A DNA stretch of 64,000 bases from Edaphochlamys debaryana (lineage: Eukaryota > Chlorophyta > Chlorophyceae > Chlamydomonadales): contig JAEHOE010000021.1 in the NCBI GenBank assembly GCA_016858145.1, forward strand, positions 434,001 to 498,000, given 5' to 3'. Below are positions 1 to 11,500 of this stretch, piece by piece (the first letter of the stretch is position 1; each line of letters begins with the position of its first letter). Below the pieces are notes generated by a model. That model did no database searches and was not told the DNA's origin. It worked only from the letters and a program-made list of their open reading frames with translations. The translations under genes were made by a program, and so were the position numbers.

Positions 1-132
1 GCCCTGTGTACTCATGGGGTCTAGTATGCTCCCACGTTTCAAGTCGACTGGGTCGCCTTACCATGGCTTGGCACTTCTAAAAGCAGGCGTCCTTCCCCTT
101 CCCCTCTCCCTCTCTCCCCTTCCCCCTCTCAG

Positions 133-1623
133 GGCGCCGTGGTCCCCCTGGGCCTGGGCATTGCGCGCGCCCTGGTTCACCTCCACTCCAAACGCATCAT
201 CCACGGCGACCTCAACCCCAACAACGTGCTGCTCAAGCAGAACCCGGAAGAGCCCTCGGGCTTCACGGTCAAGGTGGCGGACTTTGGGCTCAGGTGCGCA
301 CGGGCCCGGGGCTGCTCCCCGTACCCCCGGGTGGTGCGTTTGCAAGCAGGGCGCATCTCAGGGGCCCAAGGGATGGCGCTCAGTCTCTGCGCCTGTGCGG
401 CTGTACCCCCACCACCCCTGGCCCCCCCCCGTCTCATTTCCAGTGCACTCGCGCAGTGTGGGGTCTGGCGCCTGGACGGGGCCTCTTACAAGCGCGACGT
501 CCAGTCCGCAGTTGGCCGTGACGTGCGCTCACCCGTGTCGCGCACCTCCCAAGGGCCCCAGATCCCCGATCTCATGAGCTCATGCTCCATCGCAAACCCC
601 CGCCCTGCCCCTGCTCCTCCCTCCGCAGCCTCATGCTCCCAGAGCACCAGACCCACATGTCCAACCTGCGCATGGGCACCATGTTCTACATCTGCCCTGC
701 GGTGGTCATGAAGGTGGGGGGTCGTGCGGCGGAGATCCTCGTGCACCTCGCCCCACCCCTCAGGGTGCCCGACTGGCTTCGCAACCCATGCCGGTATCTC
801 TGCCCAACATCGATACCCCTGATCCACGTCGAACGGAACCCAGCTCCTCTGCAAGTCGCGCCACCACGCACAGAACCCGTTTGCAACGTTGCGCAGCGAG
901 CTCCGCTGTGCATTATGTGATACCTTCACTATCACGCCTCCTCCCCCTTCCCCCAGGGCCACGTGGGCCAGGCCAGGTCTCAGCTCCACGCTCTGCCTTT
1001 CAAATTGACCCCTTCACTGTCGTGCCTCACCGTCACGCCTCCCCCCTCCCCCCCCCTTCCCTCAGGGCCACGTGGGCCAGGCCGCCGACATCTTCTCGCT
1101 AGGGGTCATCCTGTGGGAGCTCTACCACGGCCGGAGGGCGGGCATCTACACCAAGGAGGTACGTGCATGCGTTCGAGTGCCTGCTGGTGTTGGTCAGCTG
1201 GTGAGGCGTAGGCGCGAAAAGCTCGCCATTTTCCAGGTGTGCGTGCGTGCATGCATGTGCTGACTGCACTCGTGGCATGCAGGAGCCCGCACCCGACCGC
1301 TTGCGTGCGTTTCTGCAGGAACTCACGGTTTCCCGCGCCCACGCCTGCGCTTTCCCCCTCTACAGGGCCCCCGCTACTGCACTAACTTCCCCGTCTTCCC
1401 GCCCGCCTGCCCCGAGCACTTCCGCGCCATCACGCTGCGCTGCCTGCAGCGCCAGCCCATCAACCGGCCGTCCGCCGCACAGGTGGTGGAGGCGTTGGAG
1501 CGTCTCCTGGCCTCGAGCGAGGCCGTGGCAGGGGTTGGGGCGGAGGCGGGGGCGGGGGCTTACCCGCCAGCGCCGGGCGTGGGGCTGCACTTTGGGCCCG
1601 AGGCGCCCGCCACTCTCGAGTAA
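133..1623 (+). CDS. Protein kinase, C-terminal part (5' end outside window)
   Basis: Four exons are visible: 133-293, 629-713, 1066-1158 and 1366-1623 (TAA), giving 198 residues with consistent phases. The first exon carries the catalytic loop HGDLNPNNVLL, where Gly replaces the Arg of HRD and Asn replaces the usual Lys, while Asp and the metal-binding Asn are kept. It then has the magnesium-binding DFG (VADFGL). Exon 2 is the activation segment (GTMFYICPAVVM, in place of a canonical APE). Exon 3 has the helix-F motif DIFSLGVILWEL. Exon 4 has the C-lobe Arg in RPSAAQVVEALERLL. The HGDL loop is common in plant and algal TKL/RLCK-like or MAPKKK-like serine/threonine kinases, so this is probably one of those; the substrate is unknown. 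The protein ends in a short Ala/Gly-rich tail. The N-lobe lies upstream of the window. Confidence 0.88.
925..1083 (+). repeat. Duplicated splice-acceptor segment, kinase intron
   Basis: The pyrimidine tract, acceptor AG and first bases of kinase exon 3 (GGGCCACGTGGGCCAGGCC) occur at 956-974 and again at the real exon start, 1065-1083, 109 bases apart. The C-rich bases upstream are also similar. Only the downstream copy continues into kinase sequence. Confidence 0.85.
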
Positions 1624-4257
1624 CGCAGCGCAGCCAATGGCGTGGGTGCCATGGGTGTACGACAGACACGCGGGCGGTTGGCACTTCCTGACGGACGTAG
1701 AGCCTGGACCGGAGGCACGGGAGTTGTACGGAAGGTGAAGCATCGAGAGGAACGGACGCGGGGTACGGCAAGGTACGGCAAGGCAGGGGGAGGGCCGTCG
1801 GGGCCCAGTGGCATGTTGGAACGGCACTTGCTGCGTACGACACGGTACGGCATCTAGCAGTAATATCTCGGACCGAAAATCAACAGCATTGGCATTGCAC
1901 TTGAGGCCGCCGGGCGCGCGCCGGTTGCGGGGAAGGAAGGAGGGCGTCGGTTGTGGCTGGGGCGTGGGCGGTGCCTGCGTGCAAGGCGCCGTGACATTGC
2001 GCGCAATCGGCAGGCTAGGGTCAGGGGGGGGTCCTGTGCCTCATGGCCTGGCCTTAGGGTGCATGGGGACCACTTGTGAGCCACTTCGGCATGCGGGCTC
2101 GGGTGGTTGGTACGACTTACGTAATTGAACTTGCGATCCCCTTAGAACGGCGTGGGTTTGTTTCCCTAGGGGGCCCGAGCTTGGGCCACCCAACAGTTTG
2201 CTGACGGATCAGATTGTACGGCGGTGGTGTACGGAGGGAGCACTGTGGCGCACTGCTGTGATTGCCAATGTCCTGACTCTTTTTGCGTTTCTGTTCTGGG
2301 GTTTGATGCGATTCATGCAATGCTCCCTCCCTGTGTGGCCTGTGTCTCATGCGCATGTGCCGATGTGGCTTCAGCGGCGGTTGTCAGCCGCATACAGGGA
2401 ATGCTGTGTTCGCGCCAGGGCCTCTGTTGGCGCTTCCTGTGTTTCGGGGCTGCTTGGGGCCCGGACGGCGGCCCTTGTGCCAACCGGTATCGACCCTTGA
2501 TTTGGCGTTTAAAGCGAAATTCAGGGCGTCTTGGGGTATGTTGATTGGGTGATTGGCTTCCTCTCGTTCGATCGTGGCGCTCGGGAAGGGCAGTTGGGGC
2601 GAGGTTGATTGTCTGGCAGGCATGGCGGTCCGTGGAACGATTTGCTGGAATCATGGGTTCTGTAATAGGGGTGGCTTGAGGGGCTGGGCCTTGGTTGGGT
2701 ATGCGCGCTGGGGTGGGGTGGGACGCCAGTCCGAGGGATCAGGAGCTGGCGCATCGCGCACTACTATCTTCTACTATTTTGAAGTGGGTTTCATGCTTGC
2801 TCAAACTGTTGCATGCCGGCATGGCCCGGCATGGCCTGGGCGCCAGATTGCATCTCGCGCTGTCCTGTCCCGCCTTGCGCTGTGCGGTGCTCGGCTGGAT
2901 CATGGCAGATGGCACTGGTGGTATCGGTGGTGGTTGGTGGTGATTCCGGTGGTTTCTAGGTTAGCTTTGATGGCGGGGGTGTTCCAGCGTCTGTAACGGT
3001 GTGACTGGGGCAGCTCCCGACTACCAGGAGATGGCAGAGTGGTCCGGGCAGTGCGCAGGAGAGGTGTGTACCAGGAAACGCGGGGGCGTTTCTGTGTCAT
3101 GCGCTCCCGGAGGGCGTGATCGGGCGGTTGGAGTCTGGAGAAGGGCTTGGATGCTGGTGAAGCAACAGGAGCATGACACAGCGGTCCGCTCCGGCGGGGG
3201 CCGTGCGGGGAGGTAGAGGCGGAAGAGCCTAGCAACGAAGGCCTGCGGCGAACCCTCTCCCAGCCTCGGCTCAGAGGTTCCGGCGTGTGGGTGTAGGACA
3301 GCCAGCTGGGTACATGGTGTAAGGAGACACGGGGTACGAGTTCCCCTCTGGGGCAGTACAGCTCTCGAGCTGTGGGCCCTGTCCCCAAGCGAGCCCAGAG
3401 GCGCGTGGCGCGAGTGCCGGGCTGCGATTGTCACAGGGAAGGGCTGAGCACCTCCGGCAGCGGCAAGACCTCGCCAGAGCAGGTACCTGCGATGGCCCCA
3501 CGTGTTGTTCCGCCTTCACCGTCTACTCCCCACCCCACTCGTGCATAGCCCTGGCCGCGGCTCGTGCGGGTTGCGGCAAGAGTGCGCCCTGTGCCCTCAA
3601 CCCTAAGCGTGCCGGGGAACGGCACACCAAAGTGGCTCACGCATTAGGACTGCTGGCTGGTTGTAGGACACCTTGCGGCCCGCGTGCCGAGCCGTGCCCC
3701 GCGCCGCGTGCCAGCGGGTTGACCGGCCCGGGCCACAATAGCACGCACGGCCACGCATAGACGTGTACTGGACACGCTCTCCTTGCTTGCGTGCCTGCGG
3801 ACGAGCTCCACGTCGGCTTAGGCACTTCCTCCGACACATGTAAGACGAATCGGCGCCAGCATGCTCGCCGCCCTATGACCCACCCCCATTGCCCAGGATC
3901 GTGTCTGGATGATATCCGGATTGCGACCATGTATCGCATCGAGTCATTTGATCTCGATTGGGCTGCCGCGGCCCTCCGAGGCACGCCGCGAGGCCATCAA
4001 TCGGGCCCGCACGCCTCGACCCACGCCTTCTCGCCAATTGTTCGCCCTAGCGCGCCATGGCTGAGGCATCCGCAAAAAGGCACGCGTGCGAGTGGTAAGG
4101 AAGAAAAAGCGTCGCTGAGTCGCGCATCCGCCGGAGGCCTCCGACATTCATCAAAACTTGCACCGGTACATCAGCCACTGCCCCTACCTGCTTGACCCAT
4201 TTGCGCCCGCACAACTCAAAGCAGTCGCTCGTTGCACAGTATCTTCAACTTGCAGAT
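1624..4257. other. Kinase 3' UTR and intergenic stretch
   Basis: I see no supportable gene. TGTAA candidates for polyadenylation lie at 2661-2665 and 2992-2996. GTACGGC-like motifs cluster at 1765-1857. The stretch just before 4258 would be the VDAC promoter and 5' UTR; no clear TATA box stands out. Confidence 0.5.
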
Positions 4258-6547
4258 ATGGCCCCCACCGCGTTTGCCGATATCGGGAAGGCCGCGAAGG
4301 GCCTGCTCAGCGGCGACAAGGCCACTGGCAGCTTCCAATTCGACCCCAAGCTGTCCGTGACCAGCACCACCAGCTCGGGTGTTGCGCTGACCGCGACGGC
4401 TGTCCAGAAGGCCGACAAGGTCGAGGCCACGCTCAAGGCCGCCTACGCTGCTAAGAAGTACTCGGTGGACGTCGCCCTGGGCGCTGACAACAAGGTCACC
4501 GCGACCGCCTCGCTCAACGAGGTCGCCCCCGGCGTGAAGCTCAGCTCCTCGATCGTCGTGCCGGATGTCACGACCGCCAAGGTCACCCTGGACTATGGCA
4601 TGCCCTACCTGAGCCTCAAGTCAACCATCGGCCTCACCGCGACGCCGGTCGTCGACATCGCTGCCTCCACCGGGTACCAGTCCTTCGTGCTGGGCGGCGA
4701 GGCTTCCATCGACACCGCCAAGTCCGCCCTGACCAAGTACAACGTGGCCCTGGGTGAGACCTGGGTGGATGATGCAACACATCGGGGAGTCAGTTTAGCG
4801 TCCAGGCGTGCGACCTTTGACCATCCATCCAACCCCGACATTTACGCTTTACTAGCCAGCAACCGTTTAAAGTGCACCGCAGTCAACCTCACACCACGAC
4901 CCCGCACACGTCGGCACCCGCGGCCACACCACACCAGCCCTTTCCAGCACCGCACGCCCGCCCCGGCCCTCCCTCCACGCTCTCCACCCCACGCTTGAAC
5001 ACCCCCTTCCCCCCCTCCCCCCCTGTCAGGCTACCACGCCGCCGACTTCCAGGTGGCTGCCCTCCTCGCGGACCAGGCCAAGACCGTCAAGCTGTCGTAC
5101 AGCCACAACCTCACCCCCGCCTCCACCGTCGGGGCCGAGGTGGTGCGCAAGCTGGCCACCTCCGACACGGTGAGGGGGCGGAGGGGAGGGGAAGGGCTAT
5201 GGGGTCGCACACATGTGATCCGTGACTCGGCAGATGTGTCTGTCCAGCTCTGCTAATGCCAGGCTCGGGGAGGGGGCGAGGGGAGGAGGCCGGTGCCCTC
5301 GGTCGGCTGAGATCAGGGATACCGAGGGGGTTCTAGCGACAACACCGAGGGATCAGGGCATCAGATCAGCTCCAGCCGGGGAGACTCCATCCGCACCCCG
5401 CATGCAACAGCTGTTGTCGTCGGTCCTCGCGGCCCGAGGGGCCCGGATTTGCAGGCAGGCGCCGTGTCTCTTTTGCTAGCTCCTCCACCCCCTAACCTGC
5501 TCCCCCGCCCCTCTGCCCCGCCTCCCGCCCCCCTTGCACCCCGCAGACCTTCGCGCTGGCCTACGCCCGCAAGCTGTCCACCGGCGCCCTGGCCAAGTTC
5601 AAGCTGGAGAACAGCGGCCTGCTGTCGGCGCTGTACGAGACTAAGCTGGCCAGCGGGGAGAAGGTGAGGGGGGTTGGGGAGGAGGGGGGGTGGGGAGGGT
5701 GCGGAAGTACGGAGGGGAAGGAGGTGGGGAAAGGGCTGGGGAGGGGGAGGAGGCTGGGTGCCAGGGTGAGCGAGGGGGTGAGAGCAGGGGGGGATGGTTG
5801 GCAAGGGATACCAAGTTGGCCAGCGGGGAGGAGGTGGGGAGGGGGAGGAGGTTGGCGGGATGGGGAGGGGTGGGTTGGAGAGCGGGGGAAAAGGTCGGCA
5901 AGGGTACAAAGATGGCCAGCGGAGAGAAGGTGGGAGGGGGGCTGCACGGCATGGGGGCGATGGCGGCCAACAGGGCGGCATGGGGGCGGGGGAGGGAGGT
6001 TACTCAGTTGGCTGGGCGGCGGGGGGAGGGGGGGGGGGCGTTGGGTGGGTGAAGGAGGTGGGAGGATGGGTTTCGGGTAGGGGGGTAAGGAAGGGAGGAT
6101 GGCCATCGAGAGGGGGTGGGGGCGGAGACGGGAAGGTGAAAGCTCGGAGGGGGAAAGGCGCGGCAGGAGGGATGGGAGGGGAAGGGCGGGGACGGGGAGC
6201 AGAGAGCGGGGGCCAAGGTAGGGCGCTGCGGGTGGGCTGGAGAGGGTGGGCTGGGTGAGGCCCTGCAGGCGTATTGGCAGTGTGAAGGCCGGGGCTGACT
6301 GGTGTAACGGGGTTTGGGTTGTCAGGCCGCAAAACGGCCGCAAGCATCAGGCACACTGCCGGCTACGGGGTCAGGGGCGCACCCAGCTGCTCGACGGCTC
6401 ATCAATCCGCTCTCAAAATATGGCCCGTACCTGACCCGCCCCCCCTCCCCCCTTCCCCTCCCCCCTCAGGTCACCGGCTCCCTGCAGCTGCAGGCGACCA
6501 ACCTCTCGGCCGCGCCCAAGTACGGCTTCGCCGTCGACCTGGCTTAA
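4258..6547 (+). CDS. Mitochondrial outer-membrane porin (VDAC)
   Basis: Porin_3 family voltage-dependent anion channel, which passes metabolites and ions such as ATP, ADP and phosphate across the mitochondrial outer membrane. Exons 4258-4753, 5030-5169, 5547-5663 and 6470-6547 join in phase to 276 residues, the usual VDAC length. The start ATG opens MAPTAFADIGKAAKGLL, the amphipathic N-terminal helix typical of VDACs. The rest alternates polar and hydrophobic residues as a beta barrel does, for example VTSTTSSGVALTATAV, and ends in LSAAPKYGFAVDLA, like other VDAC C-termini. Codon use is strongly biased to C/G-ending codons, as expected for a highly expressed gene. Green algae usually have a small VDAC family and I cannot assign the paralogue. 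Intron 3 (5664-6469) holds two degraded copies of the end of exon 3. Confidence 0.95.
5643..5932 (+). repeat. Copies of VDAC exon 3 end plus donor inside intron 3
   Basis: The exon 3 end and donor (CTGGCCAGCGGGGAGAAGGTG, donor after 5663) recur as similar sequence ending at about 5833 and about 5929, each followed by a GTGGGG donor-like context. The copies carry a few substitutions, so they are older or not maintained. Confidence 0.8.
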
Positions 6548-8590
6548 ATAACTGCCGTACGCATGCCGTACGCCGTACGGCGCATGTGCCGGACCGTCGA
6601 GGGCTGACTGCCGGCAGCGGCAGCGCCACTCCTTGCCGTGGCGCGGCGCGTCTGATTGGGCGCGCAGCGCCGCTGTTTGGAAGCGGCGGCCCCCGACCCG
6701 GCAGGCCAGCTTCGGACGCATAACGCCCCCAAACCGGGGCGTGGCAGTGACGTGAAGATGACCAGACGAACGGGACTTCGGGCGCCCGGCACGCAACCTC
6801 ACAGGCGCGGGGGACATCAAGCGACTCATAAACAACAGGGCCAATACAGGCGCGCCGCGCGGCCGCTTGCTGCTAGGGGGGCTGAAGCTCCCTAGGCGGC
6901 GGCGGCGCTCTGCGTGCGTTGCCATACAGGCCCAACAGCGCTTGACCGCCGAAAGGAGCGGAGCCGAGTGTGCCGGAGCGTTTGGTTCGTGCGGGCTTGG
7001 ATGCAGGGGAGCTCGTGTCGATCTGACATTGTTGATTGAGGCCGGGGAGATTCGGGCGGGCCCTCGAGTGGTGGGCAGGATGTGACAGCAACGTTGGTGG
7101 GGGGGGCGGGGTCTCTCTCTCTTTGCGTTGGCGGGGTGCGGCCCCGCGCTCTTTGACGTTTGGGCATGCACTCTCTAGTATTGATCTCGGCCTGACTTCC
7201 TGACCCCGTTTGACTCCGGACACTCGATTGGGCAACTTCGTGTTTGCCGGACTCGCCGCACGCGAGGGCTTTGTAAAGAATCATGCACAGCTTCTTCTCC
7301 GTTTCAGCTTGACTGCAAGGGCAATGACCGCCACCCTATCGTGCTAATACCCAGCGTGGCGCGACTGGCGCCTCGGCATGGGCCGGAGGTGACTGGCAGG
7401 GTAGGAGACAGGGCACCCAGCAGGAGGGCCAAGCCATAAGCGGCCCACAGCTACTCGTGGGCCCCATTTCCGGCGTGCTGCCCACACGAGACACATGCGT
7501 ACACCTGCAGATGCCTCCTCATGGCACACTCCTCACGCCGGCGGGTGCACCTGCATTCCCACAAACCACCTGCCCATCGGACACCTACGGCTCCACCTTC
7601 GGCCGGCCACAACCCTCACGTTTCACGGGAGCTCCACGTTCCCAGTGCAACCCCAACCCGCAGGGCCAAGGCTGGTTCCCACATCCTTCCCCGACGGCTG
7701 GACCGCAGTTCAAATGCCCAAACGTTTAAGTGCTAAACCGGTATGGTGCTTGCTCCGCAGCCTGCGCTCCCGCCGTCTCCCGCCTGTCCTTTGGGCTTGG
7801 CCCAGGCCTGGCTGCCTACACCCCCGCGCCCCGCCTGCCGGTAGCCACCCGCTAGCCGGCCCCGGCCGCGTCTCTTCAGGGGAAGGGAAGAGGTGAAGAA
7901 GATGCCATAACGGTACATACATACGGACAGTCAGACCCGTTCCTGTTTGACCATACACTGTTGTACGTGGACTTGGACCCAGCGCTGGAGAATGATCTGG
8001 GTAGGGAAGGGGGTGGAAGCGTGGACCGGCGTGGATGAACTGCGGGCAGACGCTCGGCTAGGGCGAGGGCTTCACTGCAGAAGCGGATGCAAGCCAACTT
8101 TGCAGCGGCACTGCAAATGAGGGAGGTTGACGGTCCGCCCTCAGCCCGCGTGCCGATGCTCCACAGGGCGTGGCTTTTACCCGCGACGTCCCCCGCGGCC
8201 GGCCTTCGCGACTGCGCGCCCCCCTTTGCCTAGCCCTCTTTCATATTGCGATATAGTTATGTTCGTTTCCCCACGCAAGGCGCGAGCAAGCAGCAGCGAG
8301 GCAGCGGCAATTCTTGGCCCACTGCCGTACTCGCCAAGGGCGATCTCCATTGTGTCAGTTTGGCCGCGCTACTCTCCAGACCCAGTCGCTTTGCACTTCG
8401 CTTGCTTAGCCTGAACAAGCAGGCTTTCCGGGGGCGACCTTGTTGCCCGGAGCGTGAGCACATCCTCGCGCATCCTGTCGCGCGAGCGATTCAGCTAGAT
8501 CTTTGACCCGGAACCCTTCCCGGGACCTATTATCTAGCAGCGTCTACCGGAGACGCGGGTCATCGCGGGAATCGGAGCGAGGTCGGCAAC
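6548..8590. other. VDAC 3' UTR and intergenic region before CHLD
   Basis: No gene is supported. GCCGTAC/GTACGGC palindromic motifs sit just after the VDAC stop (6553-6585). The AT-richer patch around 8240-8265 may be part of the CHLD promoter, but I see no defined element. Confidence 0.5.
7272..7276 (+). terminator. Candidate VDAC poly(A) signal TGTAA
   Basis: TGTAA is the usual green-algal polyadenylation signal. This copy lies about 725 bases after the VDAC stop, a normal 3' UTR length for these algae. A five-base motif alone is weak evidence. Confidence 0.4.
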
Positions 8591-11500
8591 ATGAAGACGC
8601 TCGCCCACGAGCTCGCGGGGCCAAGCACCTCGACGGCCAGCCGCAGGCCCAATGTCCGCAAGCCATTCAGCGGTGCCAAGCCCGTGGCGCGGCCCGCGGT
8701 GTCCGGCTTCAGCCAGCGCCCGCAGCGGATTGTGTGCAACTCGGTCGCCACGGGCGTGTCCGCTGCTGAGCTGCGCGGTAAGGATGGACGCGCCCACATC
8801 AATCGTATGGGCATATCTCGCAATTGGGCGCGCAAAATCTGGCGTTAGGGTCGCTCTCAGCGAGGCGCTTCGGCACTTGCTGCATCCGCGGCAATATCTG
8901 CCGCGCTCTGGACTCTCTGCGCCCCGCGCTGCCTTCATCAGCATCCCCATATGCTTCTCAAGACCTTACGCGGCAAAGATCTGCGCATCCCGCGACTTGC
9001 CCTTGCCCCGCCCATCTCCGCCCATCCATGCCACACCCACCTCCCTCCCCCCTCTCCCCGTCTCCCCCCTCGCCCCCCCACCTCTCCCCACAGCCCTGAA
9101 GGCCGCGACCGAGGAGACCCTGGGCTTCGACGCCGACCCCACCTCCCGCCTCGCGCGCGCCTACCCGCTTGCCGCCGTCGTGGGTCAGGACAACATCAAG
9201 CAGGCGCTGCTCCTGGGCGCCGTGGACACAGGCCTGGGCGGCATCGCCATCTCGGGTCGCCGCGGCACCGCCAAGTCGGTCATGGCGCGCGGCCTGCACT
9301 CGCTGCTGCCCCCCATCGAGGTGGTGGACGGCTCGTACTGCAACGCCGACCCCGAGGACCCCCGCGCCTGGGAGGTGCGCGGGAGGGGAGGAAGGGTTTT
9401 GGGGAGTGGGGGGTGGGGGAGGAGGGGTTTGGGAAGCGAGGTGGGGATGGTGGCTACATGCGTCGTAGTGATCCCAGAGTCATGGGCACGGTGCGCGAGG
9501 CAGAGCCGGGACGCAAGGGTGATAGGAGGTGGAAAGCGCCTGGCAGATCAGGCGAGCTGCTTTCGTCGTTGCTGCCCTGCCATCTCCCCTAGCTCGACCC
9601 CCGTCTCGCTCCCCCCTCCCCTCCCCCCCCACGCAGGCGGGCCTGGCCCAGAAGTTCGCGGGCGGCCCCGTGAAGACCAAGCTGCGCTCGGCGCCGTTCG
9701 TGCAGATCCCCCTTGGCGTGACCGAGGACCGCCTGGTGGGCACCGTGGACATCGAGGCGTCCATGAAGGTGGGGGGAGGGGGGGAGAGGGGGGGTCCGGA
9801 GGGGGAAAACGTGTGTGTATGGGCGTGTCGGGTGACCGGGTTGGGGCGGGGGTTGCAGGAGGGAGCAGGTTAGGGCTCAGGGGCGACCGCCGTGGTGAGG
9901 AAGAGGGACAGGAGCACCGGGGGAGGGCTCGCAACCGGGCTGCGGCGGTGTAAGCAACTCGGACGGAGCGCGCAACGGCACGGAGCGCAAGCTGCACTGA
10001 CCGGGCAGGGACGAATACCTTTAACGACATCACCTCCAAAATACACGGGCCTTAAAGCGGCCAGTGCTGTGGACCCATAGGAAGATCTGAGCCCCGTCGC
10101 ATCCCACGCATGAAGCACGAAGGTTGCACTGCCTCATCTCACCCACCTCTCATACCGGTAGCCGCTGCCGTCACTCTCTCGAGCCCCACGCGCTGCTCGG
10201 CAGCCGCACAACCCCTTCCCTCCTCCTCCCCACCTCCTCTCCTCCCCACCCCCGCCTCCACGACGCAATGCTGTCTCGTTCAGCTTCAAACGCGCCCCCA
10301 TCATCACCCCTCCGCTCCTCCCCCCCGCAGGAGGGCAAGACGGTGTTCCAGCCCGGCCTCCTGGCGGAGGCGCACCGCGGCATCCTGTGAGTGCGGCACC
10401 CCCCCCGGGGGAGGGGAGAGGCGGTACCGGCGTGTGCTGCCTCCCCAACCAGCCAGGAGCCGCGTCGGCTTGCGGGTCCCAGCGCCATCCACCGCTCCGA
10501 TCCTCGTTGCTCGCACTTTATACTTTACTCTTCGCCAACCCCCTCGGCCCCACTCCGGCCCCCTCAACCGCGCTTTACCAACCAACCTTCGTTGACAAGA
10601 TCGACGTGCGGCTGCCACTCCTCCTGGCCTCCTACCCTGACCCCTCCCCTCCTCCTCCTCCCTCCAAACCCGTCCCCCCCTACCCCTACCCCAACCCCAG
10701 CTACGTTGACGAGATCAACCTGCTGGACGACGGCATCGCCAACCTGCTGCTGTCCATCCTGTCGGACGGCGTCAACGTTGTGGAGCGCGAGGGCATCTCG
10801 ATCGCCCACCCGTGAGTGATCTCAAGAGGGACGGTGGGGCGGGGGGCCCAAGGAGGGGAGGGGGTTGGCTGGGAGCTTCGGGTGGGTCGGGTATGGATAG
10901 ACGCGGCATGCTTGCTCAAGCCCCCGCTGACGCAAACCCCTCCCCCCAAACTCACCCCCCCCTCCCCCCAGCTGCCGCCCGCTGCTGATCGCCACGTACA
11001 ACCCCGAGGAGGGCCCCCTGCGGGAGCACCTGCTCGACCGCATCGCCATCACGCTGTCGGCGGACGTACCGCAGGTGGGGAGAGGGGGTGGAGGGGGGGG
11101 AGGGGGGGGGGAGAGGGGGTGGAGGGCTCCCTTGGGAATGGGGAGGGTGCGGGATTAGGGCGTAGAAGGGTGCAGGGGAGCCGCACACCAACACCGCACG
11201 CCCGGAGAGCTCGCCTGGCGCCACCGCCGCAGCCGCTGCTGGGATGCCTTCTGCTGAGCCTCGACACTGAACTCGTAACTGATTCGTCACTGAACACTCC
11301 TCGCCTCCCTTTTGCCCCCTTCCTTTCCCCTCCCCAGGCCAGCGGTGACCGTGTGCGCGCCATCGATGCCGCCATCCAGTTCCAGGACAGGCCCCAGGTG
11401 GGGGGGGAGTCAGGAGGGGCAGGAGGAGGGAGCATGGTGAGGTGAGGAGTGCGTGTGCAAGTGAAGGTGACCTGCCGAGAGGGGGGCAGGGGCGGGACTG

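Noticed and set aside
5361..6356. Long Pro/Ser-rich minus-strand frames opposite VDAC intron 3
   Set aside because: They are the complement of a G-rich intron and have no domain, splice structure or balanced composition.
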